64,000 bases of DNA from Oscillospiraceae bacterium (GCA_018434245.1 JAHDPQ010000083.1:1-64000), one strand, 5' to 3'. Shown: positions 18,891-28,704, counted from the first letter of the stretch. Translations and numbers: made by a program. Notes: generated by a model from the sequence alone, not told the origin.

Positions 18891-20312
18891 ATGAATCAAA
18901 ATGAGTTTCAGACTAAGAATATATTGGGAACCCAGCCCGTTGGAAAACTGCTGGTGCAGTATGCCGTTCCCAGTGTGGTTTCCATGGTAGTAATGGCTCT
19001 TTACAACATTGTAGACCAGATTTTTATCGCACAGGGTGTGGGCTACATCGGCAATGGAGCCACTACCGCCGCCTTCCCCCTGATTACGGTGGGACTGGCC
19101 CTGGCGCTGCTCATCGGCAACGGCTCCGCCGCCTTTATCAGTTTGGAGCTGGGACGGGGCAATACCGACAAGGTTCAGCGAACCTTGGGCAACGCGTTGC
19201 TGCTGCTGACCTGTGCCGGAATTCTGCTGATGGGCATTACCTTTCTCTTTATGGAGCCTCTGCTGCGGATGCTGGGGGCCACCGATGCCATTATGCCCTA
19301 TGCTGTAGACTATGTGACCTATATTGCCGCAGGCTTTCCTTGTATCATCATTAGCACCGGGCTTTCCAACATCATCCGGGCGGACGGTAGCCCCCGGTAT
19401 TCCATGGCTGTCAACCTGGTGGGGGCGGGACTCAACACCATTTTGGACCCCATCTTTATTTTTGCCCTGGGCATGGGAGTCAAAGGTGCGGCTATTGCCA
19501 CCACCATCTCTCAGATGGTATCGTTTGCCCTCAGTATCTTTTATATTCTTAAAAAAGCCCACTATGTGCGATTTCTTCCCGCCAACCTGCAGCCCGACGG
19601 TACGGTGATCCGTCAGATACTGACCTTGGGCTCTTCCAACTTTATCACCCAAATGTCCATCACCGTCGTCAATGTGGTGCTCAACAATTCCCTGGCCTAC
19701 TACGGGGCTCTGAGTTCCTACGGTGCGGAAATTGCCCTGTCCGCTTTGGGAATTGTGATGAAGATCAACGCAATTTTTATCAATATCATTTTGGGGGTCG
19801 TCATTGGAGCCCAGCCCATTCTTGGCTTTAACTACGGTGCCGGAAACTACGCCCGGGTCAAGCGCACCTACCAGACGGAAATTTCCATTACCTTTGCCAT
19901 TGCGCTACTGGGCAACCTGCTGTTTGTCCTGCGGCCGGAAATTCCCCTGAGCCTATTCCGGGATGCCAATCCCGTCTTTAATGAGTTTGCAGCCATGGCC
20001 ACCCGCATTTTCCTCTGTTGCGTGTTTAGCGCCGGCATCCAGATTCCTTCCGCCAACTATTTTCAGGCGGTGGGCAAGCCCTTCAAGGCCATGATTTTGA
20101 ATATGGCCCGGCAGCTTTTAATTCTGGTGCCCTGTATTTTGATACTCCCCTTGTTCTTTGGGCTGAAAGGCGTCCTCTACGCCATGCCCCTCACCGATCT
20201 GCTGGCCCTGTTCATTACCTTGTTCTTCATCGTCCGGGAGCTGGGGCATCTGGGACGTTCTCAGAAGCTTCCCGCCTCGGGTTTGGGAGAGCCGGAGGCC
20301 ATCGGCAACTGA
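18891..20312 (+). CDS. MATE-family multidrug/cation efflux transporter
   Basis: A 473-residue polytopic protein with about 12 hydrophobic segments and the internal two-fold repeat of MATE transporters. It starts with PVGKLLVQYAVPSVVSMVVMALYNIVDQIFI, the usual first helix of the DinF/NorM-like clostridial branch. MATE proteins expel drugs or metabolites in exchange for Na+ or H+. It has a consensus promoter and a 140-nt leader but no neighbour in the same transcript. A second, more distant MATE gene lies at 42512-43918. The substrate cannot be inferred. Confidence 0.92.
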   Translation: MNQNEFQTKNILGTQPVGKLLVQYAVPSVVSMVVMALYNIVDQIFIAQGVGYIGNGATTAAFPLITVGLALALLIGNGSAAFISLELGRGNTDKVQRTLGNALLLLTCAGILLMGITFLFMEPLLRMLGATDAIMPYAVDYVTYIAAGFPCIIISTGLSNIIRADGSPRYSMAVNLVGAGLNTILDPIFIFALGMGVKGAAIATTISQMVSFALSIFYILKKAHYVRFLPANLQPDGTVIRQILTLGSSNFITQMSITVVNVVLNNSLAYYGALSSYGAEIALSALGIVMKINAIFINIILGVVIGAQPILGFNYGAGNYARVKRTYQTEISITFAIALLGNLLFVLRPEIPLSLFRDANPVFNEFAAMATRIFLCCVFSAGIQIPSANYFQAVGKPFKAMILNMARQLLILVPCILILPLFFGLKGVLYAMPLTDLLALFITLFFIVRELGHLGRSQKLPASGLGEPEAIGN

Positions 20313-20427
20313 CGTAAGCGACACAAATTCCAATACACCCCCGTTTGGATTTTGCAAGAAATCCTCTCTCTTTGGCGGGGGCCACTAGGTTCTCTGCCAA
20401 AGGCACTATGAAAACAGGAGCGTATTT

Positions 20428-22233
20428 ATGGCATATAACGAAAGCATCCGCAATTTTTGCATCATTGCCCACATCGACCACGGAAAGTCCACCCTGGCCG
20501 ACCGCTTGCTGGAACAGACCGAGTCTGTCGCCCAAAGAGAAATGGCAAGCCAGCTGCTGGACAATATGGAAATTGAGCGGGAGCGGGGCATCACCATCAA
20601 AGCCCGGGCAGTCCGCCTCAATTACAAGGCCAAGGACGGCCGGCTTTACACCTTTAACCTCATCGATACCCCCGGCCACGTGGACTTCAGCTACGAGGTT
20701 TCCCGCTCTCTGGCCGCCTGCGAAGGAGCCATTTTGGTGGTGGATGCCTCTCAGGGGGTAGAAGCCCAGACTCTGGCCAACACCTATCTGGCCATCGACC
20801 ACGGTCTGGAAGTGGTTCCCGTCATCAATAAGATCGATCTGCCTGCCGCCGATCCCGAACGGGTGGCCCACGAGGTGGAGGATATTGTCGGCATCCCCTG
20901 TCTGGATGCTCCCCGGATTTCCGCCAAGCAGGGAGTGGGCATTCAGGAGGTCATGGAGCGGATTGTCACCGACATCCCCGCCCCTCAGGGAGACTCTGAC
21001 GCTCCCCTGCGGGCTTTGGTTTTCGACTCCTACTACGACAGCTACAAAGGGGTTATCGTCTACATCCGGGTGCTGGACGGCACCCTCAAGGCCGATATGC
21101 CTATCCGCATGATGGGCACCGGTGCCGAGTTTGAGGTGGTGGAGGTTGGCACCATGGGAGCCACCCGCCTCAACCCCTGTCAGGAGCTGCGGGCGGGCGA
21201 GGTGGGATACCTGACCGCCAGCATAAAAAATGTAAGGGACACTCAGGTAGGCGATACCGTTACCGGCTGCGAACGCCCGGCGGATGTGCCATTGGAAGGC
21301 TACCGCAAGGCCATGCCCATGGTGTTCTGCGGCATCTACCCTCAGGACGGGGCCAAGTATCCCGATCTGCGGGATGCCCTGGAAAAACTGCAGCTCAACG
21401 ATGCCTCCCTGAGCTACGAGCCGGAAACCTCCATCGCTCTGGGCTTTGGATTCCGTTGCGGCTTTTTGGGGCTGCTCCATCTGGAAGTAATTCTGGAGCG
21501 GTTGGAGCGGGAGTTTTCCCTGGACCTTATCACCACGGCTCCAAGCGTGGTTTACAGAATCACCCTGACCAACGGCAAGACCTTGGAGATTGACAACCCC
21601 ACCAACTACCCCGACCCCGCCACCATTCAGGGTGCGCAGGAGCCCTTTGTCAACGCCAGCATTATGACGCCGGCGGAGTTTATCGGCTCCATCATGGAGC
21701 TGTGCCAGCAGCGGCGTGGGGTCTATCTGGACACCAAGTATCTGGATACCGACCGGGTGGAGCTGCACTACAAGCTCCCTCTGGGGGAGATTATCTACGA
21801 CTTTTTCGATGCTCTTAAGAGCCGCACTAAGGGCTACGCCAGCTTTGACTACGAGCTGAGCGAATACCGCGATTCCAAGCTGACCAAGCTGGACATCCTC
21901 CTCAACGGGGATATGGTGGACGCTCTGAGCTTTATTGTCCACGCCGACAACGCCTACGCCCGGGGACGCAAGCTGGCGGAACGGCTCAAGGAACACATTC
22001 CCCGCCAGATGTTTGAGGTCCCCATTCAGGCGGCCATCGGCGGCAAAATCATCGCCCGGGAGACGGTCAAGGCCCTGCGTAAGGATGTTCTGGCCAAGTG
22101 CTATGGCGGCGACATCTCCCGGAAAAAGAAGCTGCTGGAAAAACAGAAGGAAGGCAAGAAGAAAATGCGCCAGTTGGGCAGCGTAGAGGTCCCTCAGGAG
22201 GCCTTTACCGCCGTTCTCAAGCTGGACGAGTAA
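20428..22233 (+). CDS. lepA: Elongation factor 4 (LepA)
   Basis: LepA is a ribosome-binding GTPase that can back-translocate ribosomes and aids 30S assembly. The 601-residue protein has G1 AHIDHGKST (about residues 14-22), the switch II sequence [12 protein letters not shown] (G4), domains II and III, and the LepA-only C-terminal domain ending in a Lys-rich tail with [26 protein letters not shown] lies ahead of the ATG. It is followed by a stem-loop and then hemW; lepA-hemW order is common in Firmicutes. Confidence 0.97.
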   Translation: MAYNESIRNFCIIAHIDHGKSTLADRLLEQTESVAQREMASQLLDNMEIERERGITIKARAVRLNYKAKDGRLYTFNLIDTPGHVDFSYEVSRSLAACEGAILVVDASQGVEAQTLANTYLAIDHGLEVVPVINKIDLPAADPERVAHEVEDIVGIPCLDAPRISAKQGVGIQEVMERIVTDIPAPQGDSDAPLRALVFDSYYDSYKGVIVYIRVLDGTLKADMPIRMMGTGAEFEVVEVGTMGATRLNPCQELRAGEVGYLTASIKNVRDTQVGDTVTGCERPADVPLEGYRKAMPMVFCGIYPQDGAKYPDLRDALEKLQLNDASLSYEPETSIALGFGFRCGFLGLLHLEVILERLEREFSLDLITTAPSVVYRITLTNGKTLEIDNPTNYPDPATIQGAQEPFVNASIMTPAEFIGSIMELCQQRRGVYLDTKYLDTDRVELHYKLPLGEIIYDFFDALKSRTKGYASFDYELSEYRDSKLTKLDILLNGDMVDALSFIVHADNAYARGRKLAERLKEHIPRQMFEVPIQAAIGGKIIARETVKALRKDVLAKCYGGDISRKKKLLEKQKEGKKKMRQLGSVEVPQEAFTAVLKLDE

Positions 22234-22238
22234 CAGAC

Positions 22239-22268
22239 CAAGGGGGACCACAGTGTGGAGCCCCCTTG
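22239..22268 (+). terminator. Stem-loop after lepA
   Basis: CAAGGGGG (22239-22246) pairs with CCCCCTTG (22261-22268), immediately followed by a second hairpin TGCAGGC/GCCTGCA near 22267-22287. There is no T tract, so read-through into hemW is possible. Confidence 0.5.
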
Positions 22269-22423
22269 CAGGCCTATCTGCCTGCACACCTCAGCGAAAT
22301 CACAACCTTCAGGCCCGATGAACCTGCCCTCCAGCAGTTCAACCGGGCCGCTGTGGTTCCCTCAGTCTCTTTGGTACACTGTTTTGCCGGTGGCTGGGCG
22401 AGAACCGTTGGAGACAACCCATC

Positions 22424-23569
22424 ATGAACAGACAACCCATCGGGCTTTACCTGCACATTCCCTTTTGCCGGGGAGACAAATGCCCCTACTGCGACTTCTA
22501 CTCCCTTCCTTTTGAGGAAGATTTGGCCGACGCCTACACCACCGCCCTGATCCGGGCTATGGAGGACCATCCTTTTGGCTCCTTGCAGGCGGATACGGTG
22601 TATTTTGGCGGCGGAACCCCCACTCTGCTGGGAGAAAAGCGGCTGGACGCCCTGCTACAGGCCGCTGTCCGGTCCTTCGGGCTGCCGAGGGACAGCGAGA
22701 TCACTCTGGAGGCCAACCCGGAAAGCGTGACCCGGGAGCTGCTGCAAAGCCTTAGGCTCAGCGGCTTTACCCGGGTTTCTGTGGGGGTGCAGAGCGGAGT
22801 GGACACAGAGCTTGCGGCACTGGGCCGCCCTCACACGGCGGCGCAGGCAAGGCAGGCCATCCTGTGGGCCCATCAGGCGGGCTTTGCCCACATTTCCGCG
22901 GATTTGATGCTGGCCATTCCCGGTCAGAGTGAGGAAAGCTTAAAACAAAGCACTTCGTTTCTCACCAGTCTGCCGGTGGATCATATTTCGGCCTACCTGC
23001 TCAAAATCGAGGAAGGCACCCCCTACCACCAAAAGCGGCGGGAGCTCCCCCTGCCCGACGAGGACGCCACCGCCGACTGCTATCTTCTCTGCGCCGGACT
23101 GCTGGAGGTGGCGGGACTGCCCCGATACGAAATCAGCAACTTTGCGCGACCGGGGGGACAGTGCCGCCACAATCTCAAGTATTGGCGCTGTCAGCCCTAT
23201 TTGGGGCTGGGCCCAGCGGCTCACTCCTACCTGCAAAGGGAGGATTCCCGGCAGGGCAGGCGCTGCTTCTTTGCCAAGGACCTGCAAGTTTTTGTGAAGG
23301 CGGACAACCCCTACACCCTGTTGCAGGAGGAAGGGGAGGGAGGAAGCGAGGAAGAGCGGCTGATGCTGGCTCTGCGGCTTACGGAAGGCTTTGATGCCAA
23401 CACTCTGGAAAACCCCTTAGGCAAAGGATCTCTGCTGTGTAAAGCCCGGGAGCTTGCCAGCCATGGACTCTGCCAAATCCAGGGGGAGACAGTTTCTCTG
23501 ACGGGAGATGGGATGCTGGTCTCCAACGGCGTTACCCTTGCTCTTTTAGAGGCCTTAGAGGTAGGGTAG
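22424..23569 (+). CDS. hemW: HemW-type radical SAM protein (heme chaperone, HemN paralogue)
   Basis: A 381-residue radical SAM protein. HemW proteins resemble oxygen-independent coproporphyrinogen oxidase but act as heme chaperones. Visible parts are the N-terminal strand IGLYLHIPFC, the cluster cysteines, the GGGTP SAM-binding motif (about residues 63-67), ANPES and the C-terminal winged domain. The cluster motif reads CRGDKCPYC, that is C-x4-C-x2-C, one residue longer than the usual C-x3-C-x2-C. The last two cysteines and the following DF are as expected. It follows lepA. Confidence 0.92.
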   Translation: MNRQPIGLYLHIPFCRGDKCPYCDFYSLPFEEDLADAYTTALIRAMEDHPFGSLQADTVYFGGGTPTLLGEKRLDALLQAAVRSFGLPRDSEITLEANPESVTRELLQSLRLSGFTRVSVGVQSGVDTELAALGRPHTAAQARQAILWAHQAGFAHISADLMLAIPGQSEESLKQSTSFLTSLPVDHISAYLLKIEEGTPYHQKRRELPLPDEDATADCYLLCAGLLEVAGLPRYEISNFARPGGQCRHNLKYWRCQPYLGLGPAAHSYLQREDSRQGRRCFFAKDLQVFVKADNPYTLLQEEGEGGSEEERLMLALRLTEGFDANTLENPLGKGSLLCKARELASHGLCQIQGETVSLTGDGMLVSNGVTLALLEALEVG

Positions 23570-23637
23570 GGCGAAATACAATTCGTAATATCTTCTAGGA
23601 GTAATACAGATCGCAAAGCTTGACAAAAGGCAACAAA

Positions 23638-23671
23638 ATATGCGGAAAGACGATGTTCTTCCCGCATATCC
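23638..23671. terminator. Terminator between hemW and the convergent ChrB-like gene
   Basis: ATATGCGG (23639-23646) pairs with the CCGCATAT that ends near 23669, with AAGA/TCTT extending the stem inward around a bulge. It lies between two convergent genes; the hemW side is preceded by A-rich and the other side by T-poor sequence. Confidence 0.5.
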
Positions 23672-23687
23672 TACACGTAATAGATTG

Positions 23688-24215
23688 TTACAACCGATCG
23701 TCCAGCAGCGAACGAAGCTGATTAGAAAGTTCCTCGGTGCTGTGAGCAATATCTTGTGCCATTTCGTCCAACAAGCTGGCCAGTTCGTTGCCGGGCCCGG
23801 ACTTAAAGAAGTCCCGGCTCTTTACCTTACCATACTGCTTGAGCACCTTGCGCACCCGGTCGGTGTCCCGGTCGGCCCGCAGGTTTTGCTTTAAATGGTC
23901 CATGACCTGGGCGCAGTCCCGCATCAGTTCCATGTATTCGCTGCGGCTCTGCTCCCGGAACTGGCGGATGGTTTTTTGCTCGTCCACCGTATCCAAAAAG
24001 CGCAGCTCGGCCAAGGTGGTTTCGCCGCCCATATCCCGTATTTTAGAGGCCAGAGCACGGAATTGGGCAAGGCTTTGGGGGCTTTTGGGCAAAATTGCCA
24101 CCCCTTGTTTAAAGTAGCCGGCTCCCAGCTCCTTGAGCTTGCGCCAGACATAGACCCGGTTCTTGGATGGATTGATGGGCACATTATATCCAAGAGCCAG
24201 CCAGATGACCTGCAA
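23688..24215 (-). CDS. Orphan protein with ChrB N-terminal-like domain
   Basis: A 175-residue protein whose first part, WLALGYNVPINPSKNRVYVW followed by RKLKELGAGYFKQGVAILP, resembles the N-terminal domain of ChrB, the regulator of chromate resistance. The rest is a charged helical region (about 75-175) without the ChrB C-terminal domain. No chromate transporter gene is nearby, so the role is open. The start is TTG, placed four bases after GGAGGTGATCC, an 11-base match to the 16S rRNA tail. A consensus promoter (24278-24307) lies upstream. Confidence 0.75.
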   Translation of the reverse strand: MQVIWLALGYNVPINPSKNRVYVWRKLKELGAGYFKQGVAILPKSPQSLAQFRALASKIRDMGGETTLAELRFLDTVDEQKTIRQFREQSRSEYMELMRDCAQVMDHLKQNLRADRDTDRVRKVLKQYGKVKSRDFFKSGPGNELASLLDEMAQDIAHSTEELSNQLRSLLDDRL

Positions 24216-24277
24216 AGGATCACCTCCCTCTTGCCGATGGGGCCACTGCCATACCAGCGTCCACCGTATTCTATTTT

Positions 24278-24307
24278 ATTGTAACCACTGTTTGCTTTTA
24301 TTGTCAA
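24278..24307 (-). promoter_or_regulatory. Promoter of the ChrB-like gene
   Basis: On the minus strand TTGACA (24302-24307) and TACAAT (24278-24283) are 18 bp apart, in the divergent gap to asnA. Confidence 0.7.
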
Positions 24308-24357
24308 GTATCGATTTTTGAAAGCCGCGCCGCCGGCCTGAAATAGGAGGAGTCATT

Positions 24358-25368
24358 ATGCCAAAGCGTTTTATCATTCCCGAGGGATACCAGTCCCGTC
24401 TGGATCTGGTGGAAACTCAACTGGCCATCAAAGCCGCCAAGGATACCTTTGAAAAAGAGCTTGCCAACGCCCTGAATCTCATTCGGGTGTCGGCGCCTTT
24501 GTTTGTACATCCTTCCTCTGGGCTCAACGACAACCTCAGTGGAGTGGAGCGTCCGGTTCAGTTTGATGTGATGGATCTGCCGGAGGATGTGCAGATCGTC
24601 CAGTCCCTTGCCAAGTGGAAGCGGCTGGCTCTCCACCGGTATGGCATTGCGCCGGGCCACGGCCTTTACACCGATATGAACGCCATCCGCCGGGACGAGA
24701 CCCTGGATTCCCTCCACTCCATCTATGTGGATCAATGGGACTGGGAACTGGTGATCAGCCAAGAGGACCGGACCCTGGATTATCTGTACCTGCTGGCGAA
24801 GAAGATTGTCAAGGCTCTGACCCGCACCCAATACCGCCTGTGCCAGCAGTTCCCCCAGTTGGATGAATTCCTCACCGAGGACGTCACCTTTATCACTGCT
24901 CAGGAGCTGGAGGACCGTTATCCCAACCTGTTGCCCTTTGAGCGGGAATGCGAGATCGCCAAAGAATGCGGCGTGGTATTCCTCAGCCAGATTGGTGGAA
25001 CCCTCAAGAGCGGAAAGCCCCACGACGGCCGCGCCCCCGACTACGACGACTGGAGCCTCAACGGCGACATCATCGTCTGGAACCCTGTGATGGAGCAGGC
25101 CTTTGAGATTTCTTCCATGGGAATCCGGGTGGATGAAAAGAGTCTGGCGGAGCAGCTGAAAATCACCGGCTGCGAGGATCGCCGGGAACTGATGTTCCAC
25201 AAGCTGCTGTTGGAAGGTAAGTTGCCTCTCACCGCCGGCGGAGGCATTGGCCAGAGCCGGATTTGCATGCTGTTGCTGCAGAAGGCCCACATTGGTGAGG
25301 TACAGGTCAGCGAGTGGCCTGCCGACATGGTGGAAGAGTGCGCCAACAACGGCATCATCATCCTGTAA
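24358..25368 (+). CDS. asnA: Aspartate-ammonia ligase (asparagine synthetase A)
   Basis: AsnA makes asparagine from aspartate, ammonia and ATP; it is related to class II aminoacyl-tRNA synthetases. The 336-residue protein shows the family start IPEGYQSRLDLVETQLAIK, VSAPLFV with the downstream GLNDNLSGVERPV, the IGGTLKSGKPHDGRAPDYDD region and the C-terminal class II motif GGGIGQSRICMLLL. ATAGGAGGAG precedes the ATG. It is divergent from the ChrB-like gene and appears monocistronic. Length agrees with bacterial AsnA (about 330). Confidence 0.97.
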   Translation: MPKRFIIPEGYQSRLDLVETQLAIKAAKDTFEKELANALNLIRVSAPLFVHPSSGLNDNLSGVERPVQFDVMDLPEDVQIVQSLAKWKRLALHRYGIAPGHGLYTDMNAIRRDETLDSLHSIYVDQWDWELVISQEDRTLDYLYLLAKKIVKALTRTQYRLCQQFPQLDEFLTEDVTFITAQELEDRYPNLLPFERECEIAKECGVVFLSQIGGTLKSGKPHDGRAPDYDDWSLNGDIIVWNPVMEQAFEISSMGIRVDEKSLAEQLKITGCEDRRELMFHKLLLEGKLPLTAGGGIGQSRICMLLLQKAHIGEVQVSEWPADMVEECANNGIIIL

Positions 25369-25441
25369 AGGTTCAAAAATAGGGCTGAATTCTCTTTTCT
25401 CAAAAGCTTGTCTAAAAAATCTGGAATTTGTCAGGAAACAG

Positions 25442-25470
25442 TTGCATTCAAATAAAAAAAATGGTATGAT
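25442..25470 (+). promoter_or_regulatory. Promoter of rpsT
   Basis: TTGCAT (25442-25447), 17 bp, TATGAT (25465-25470), 61 bp before the rpsT start. Confidence 0.7.
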
Positions 25471-25531
25471 AACTCGTAGCCTTTAACGCCTAGATAGGCT
25501 TTCAGCACCAAAGTGGGAGGTGAATGAACCA

Positions 25532-25792
25532 ATGGCAAACACCAAAACTGCTAAAAAGCGGATTAAAGTCATCGCTGCCAACACGATGCGCAACAAGGCA
25601 TACCGTTCCAGCCTGCGCACCGCCATCAAAAAAGCGGATGTGGCTTTGGAAGGTGGCACTGAGGATACCACTCAGGCGGTACGCAGCGCTATGAAAAAGA
25701 TCGATCAGGCCGTCACCAAGGGTATTCTTCATAAGAACACAGCGGCGCGCAAAAAGTCTAAGCTGGCCAAGCGCCTTAATCAGGCAGGTTAA
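25532..25792 (+). CDS. rpsT: 30S ribosomal protein S20
   Basis: S20 binds the 5' domain of 16S rRNA. The 86-residue basic, helical protein starts MANTKTAKKRIKVIAANTMRN and ends NTAARKKSKLAKRLNQAG, both standard for the family. The ATG at 25532 is chosen because MANTK is the conserved N terminus; a GTG four codons earlier is too close to GGGAGG. It has its own promoter and a terminator. Confidence 0.97.
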   Translation: MANTKTAKKRIKVIAANTMRNKAYRSSLRTAIKKADVALEGGTEDTTQAVRSAMKKIDQAVTKGILHKNTAARKKSKLAKRLNQAG

Positions 25793-25820
25793 GCGTCCGC
25801 TTTTTTATTCTGCCGGCAAC

Positions 25821-25864
25821 GGCAGCCCCGTCTTTCCTCCACCGAGGAACGGTGCTGCCTTTTT
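25821..25864 (+). terminator. Rho-independent terminator after rpsT
   Basis: GGCAGC plus CCCGT pair with ACGGT plus GCTGCC around a C/T-rich loop, followed by TTTTT at 25860-25864. Confidence 0.8.
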
Positions 25865-25898
25865 GCGTTTTCCTTATTTTAATGCAGGAGGTAACGCC

Positions 25899-26081
25899 AT
25901 GCTTCACAAGCAGCGCCAAAAGCTGGCCGCCATCAAACTGGGGGATCTGGGTGCCGTTGGGATTTTTGCAGGCGCCATTGCTTTGCTGGTACTGGTGGGC
26001 TTTTACGTGGTTGCCCGTTTGGCCGGGGAGCGTGCCTACCGGGAAAAGTGGAAAGATTACGTGGATTGTGGTTGGGCTTAA
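25899..26081 (+). CDS. Small single-span membrane protein, unknown function
   Basis: A 60-residue protein with a basic N terminus (HKQRQKLAAIK), one membrane segment (about residues 18-38, GIFAGAIALLVLVGFYVVARL) and a charged tail ending KWKDYVDCGWA. AGGAGGT lies 5 bases before the ATG and a good terminator follows, so it is probably a real gene although no family was recognised. It lies between rpsT and a chemoreceptor gene on the other strand. Confidence 0.65.
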   Translation: MLHKQRQKLAAIKLGDLGAVGIFAGAIALLVLVGFYVVARLAGERAYREKWKDYVDCGWA

Positions 26082-26097
26082 TCCCAACACACAGCGC

Positions 26098-26136
26098 AAG
26101 ACGGATGGGGATTACCCCATTCGTCTTATTTTTTTG
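26098..26136 (+). terminator. Rho-independent terminator after the small membrane protein
   Basis: AAGACGGATGGGG (26098-26110) pairs with CCCCATTCGTCTT (26115-26127) with one G-T pair, followed by ATTTTTTT. Confidence 0.88.
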
Positions 26137-26471
26137 TCGCCTATCTGTAAAAACGTGCTGAAATATGACGAATAGTATAATATTTTGTGCTTGCATCCGG
26201 TCAAATGTGCTGCAAAGACGCTGAAGGAATTTCCAACAGGGCGGCGGTGGATTATGACGAAACACGGGAATCCCACGGATAAGCCGAAAACCCCCAGCTG
26301 GGCAGATTTTAAGCTTGCAGCCCGCTTCAAGTATTGATCGAAGAAGGCGGCCGCTCAGGCTCCGGGACTTGGCCGAGATAGGCGGATGCCATCAGGAGAA
26401 AAGCTGCCATATTCTGTAGAATGATGTAGGAATATAACGAATGGTATAGTTTTTTCCATAAAAGATGCAAT
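26137..26471. other. Gene-free stretch with a degenerate 25-bp direct repeat at its ends
   Basis: No supported gene. Near-identical sequences AATATGACGAATAGTATAAT (26162-26181) and AATATAACGAATGGTATAGT (26431-26450) bracket about 250 bp of GC-rich sequence with short hairpins. TATAAT at 26176-26181 lacks a good -35 box. No function is assigned. Confidence 0.4.
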
Positions 26472-26507
26472 AAAAACCGGCCTTCCTTGTCAAAGGGAGG
26501 CCGGTTT
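26472..26507 (-). terminator. Terminator of the chemoreceptor gene
   Basis: CCGGCCTTCC and the AGGCCGG side form a stem of about 10 bp around TTGTCAAA, with five T on the minus strand (26472-26476). Confidence 0.85.
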
Positions 26508-26527
26508 GGCGTAGTAGGGAAGGGAGA

Positions 26528-28339
26528 TTAATACTGAATGGAGAATCCGGTGGAGTCGTACTTATCGGAGCCACCGAAGCCTGCATCGTAATCGGAAGAG
26601 TAGCGAAAGGAGGTGGAGGGGTTGCTGTCGGTGTAGCTGGAGCCACCGGCATTTTTCAGTTTAAAGCGGCCGACCACGCCTTCCAGCATCCGGGCTTGGG
26701 CGCTGATTTCCTGTGCGGAGGCGGCGCTTTGCTGCGAGGTAGCGGAGTTTTCCTGCACAACGGAAGAAATCTCGGTGATGCCTTGAGTGATTTCTGCAAT
26801 GGACCGGCTTTGGATCTGGGAAGCCTGACTGATGGCGGCCATATTGGTGGCGCTGATAGCGGCGATTTCCGCAATGGACTGCAGGCTTTGATTGGTGGCC
26901 TGCACAATTTCGTTACCTTCTTCTACCTTGTTCACGCTGTTTTCGATGAGGGCTGCCGTCTCCTTGGCGGCTTCGGCGCTCTTGCTGGCCAGATTGCGCA
27001 CCTCGTTGGCTACAACGGCAAAGCCCTTGCCGTGTTGCCCTGCCCTGGCTGCTTCTACAGCGGCATTGAGGGCCAGAATGTTGGTCTGGAAGGCAATGTC
27101 ATCGATGACTTTGATCACCTTGCTGATGTTCTGGGAGCTTTCGGAGATATGCTCCATGGCCACAGTCATTTGCTCCATGGACTTCATGCCCTCATCCATG
27201 TGAACTCCGGCACTTTGCATGTCGGCTGCGGCTTGTTCCGCTTGCTTGGTGTTTTGCTGGGACTGCCCCAACACCTCGCTGATGGCGGCGGAAAGCTGTT
27301 CCAGTGTGGCGGCCTGTTCGCTGGAGCCGGTGGCCAGCACCTGCGCTCCCTGAGCGATCTGTTCGGAGCCGGTGGCCACCTGAATGGATGCGGTGGAAAC
27401 TTCGCCAAACATGCTATTCATATTTTCCAACATGGTGTTGAGAGCGTTGCCGATGGTGTCCTGGGGGCTGATGGTGGCAACCTCCACCGACAGATCACCG
27501 GTGGCTACTTGATCCAGAATCTTGGTTTTTTCCACCAGAGCATCGATCATAGTGACAAAGGCCCCTGCCATCACGCCGGTTTCATCCTTGTTGAGAGCAT
27601 CCTCCCGGATGGCGTTGATCACCTCGTCGGAAAAGTTGAAGTCCCCCAGTTTTCCCGCCTGCTCCATGACGGAGACGATTCTGTTAATGGGTTTTGCAAC
27701 AAATCCGGAGTTGAGAAAGGCCAGAAAGACGCCCAGTATAGCAGCGCCGATGGTTCCGGTCAGCAAGATGAAGAACAGGCGGTTGGCGGTTCTGGTTCCC
27801 GCTATCGATGTGGCGGTTGCAAGGGATTTGGAGTTGCTCACCATGGCAGAAATCTCGTCTATCAGCTGGGTTTCAATCAGGTTTAATTCCTCTAGGTGCT
27901 GATGAACCACTATATCGTTTCGGGCTTCAACAGCCTTTATGTATTCCTCCAGCTCCGGCAGAAACCGGGTCTCATAAGTATTTCGAACAGCGGTAATGTA
28001 GCTGTCCTCTCCCATAACAGCAGCATAACCTGCTACAGCTTGATCCATAAAGTAGCTCTTGTAAACATCAAGGTTTTCTAAGGCTTTGGCCGCATGAACA
28101 GGATCATCCGATTCGATATAGAAATCCCGGTAAGCTGTCCGCTCCTGCTGCAGGGTGACCTCTATCTCTTCTCCCCAGTATTGGGCTTCCAGGGGGCCGT
28201 TAAGCAGATGAGTGGTATTGGCGTTCAGTTTTTTAAGGCCATAAATTCCCAGACCTCCCACCATAGCTGTTAGAAAAACCGTAATCATAAACCCTACCAT
28301 TAGTTTGGTTCGAATTTTCATATGTCGGTAGACCTTCAT
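26528..28339 (-). CDS. Methyl-accepting chemotaxis protein
   Basis: A transmembrane chemoreceptor of 603 residues. Layout: TM1 (about 13-34), a periplasmic-type four-helix-bundle sensor (about 36-185, with [21 protein letters not shown]), TM2 (about 187-208), HAMP, then the cytoplasmic signalling helices with the hairpin tip of the MCP domain, [20 protein letters not shown] and [12 protein letters not shown]. The tail after residue 570 is Ser/Tyr/Asp-rich and lacks a clear NWETF-type tether. ATG 28339 is chosen over an in-frame ATG 15 bases upstream because GGAGG lies between them. No other chemotaxis gene is in the window. Confidence 0.93.
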   Translation of the reverse strand: MKVYRHMKIRTKLMVGFMITVFLTAMVGGLGIYGLKKLNANTTHLLNGPLEAQYWGEEIEVTLQQERTAYRDFYIESDDPVHAAKALENLDVYKSYFMDQAVAGYAAVMGEDSYITAVRNTYETRFLPELEEYIKAVEARNDIVVHQHLEELNLIETQLIDEISAMVSNSKSLATATSIAGTRTANRLFFILLTGTIGAAILGVFLAFLNSGFVAKPINRIVSVMEQAGKLGDFNFSDEVINAIREDALNKDETGVMAGAFVTMIDALVEKTKILDQVATGDLSVEVATISPQDTIGNALNTMLENMNSMFGEVSTASIQVATGSEQIAQGAQVLATGSSEQAATLEQLSAAISEVLGQSQQNTKQAEQAAADMQSAGVHMDEGMKSMEQMTVAMEHISESSQNISKVIKVIDDIAFQTNILALNAAVEAARAGQHGKGFAVVANEVRNLASKSAEAAKETAALIENSVNKVEEGNEIVQATNQSLQSIAEIAAISATNMAAISQASQIQSRSIAEITQGITEISSVVQENSATSQQSAASAQEISAQARMLEGVVGRFKLKNAGGSSYTDSNPSTSFRYSSDYDAGFGGSDKYDSTGFSIQY

Positions 28340-28383
28340 TTTTGTTTCCTCCATTTACCTTGGTTGTCAAATACACAAAGAAT

Positions 28384-28412
28384 ATTATACTACTATTTTA
28401 CTATACATTCAA
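28384..28412 (-). promoter_or_regulatory. Promoter of the chemoreceptor gene
   Basis: On the minus strand TTGAAT (28407-28412) and TATAAT (28384-28389) are 17 bp apart, 45 bp before the ATG. Between 28413 and 28675 no gene is seen; it holds a perfect GCTGAAATTTCAGC palindrome near 28557 and some short stems. Confidence 0.75.
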
Positions 28413-28675
28413 TACATACTCGCTCTTTTTGCACTCTATGTTTGTTGGGAAACGGTAACGGTATCCCGGTATTTTGCAATGTATCCAAAGATACCACGGG
28501 CCCCTCCTTTTTTTGGTACATTCTATTGCTCCGGCAGAAATCTTGCCCCGCCCCGCGCTGAAATTTCAGCCTGATGCGATGGGATTACCTGCGAAAAAAG
28601 ATGAGAGAAACTCCTTGCCTAACCCTGAATTTTTGATAAAACCAAAAAAGGTTCTGAAACTAAATGGAAAATGGA

Positions 28676-28704
28676 TTGCAAATTGCTTTGGAAGGAGTTA
28701 TAAT
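28676..28704 (+). promoter_or_regulatory. Promoter of the glutamate dehydrogenase gene
   Basis: TTGCAA (28676-28681), 17 bp, TATAAT (28699-28704). The leader to the coding start is about 120 nt and shows no clear regulatory fold. Confidence 0.75.

Noticed and set aside
20227..22287. 686-codon open frame antisense to lepA
   Set aside because: Same reason: mirror frame of a strongly biased conserved gene.
26182..26430. c-di-GMP or other riboswitch in the gap near the chemoreceptor
   Set aside because: Only a GCAAAG fragment resembles the GEMM core; the conserved pairs are absent and the chemoreceptor is transcribed away from it.
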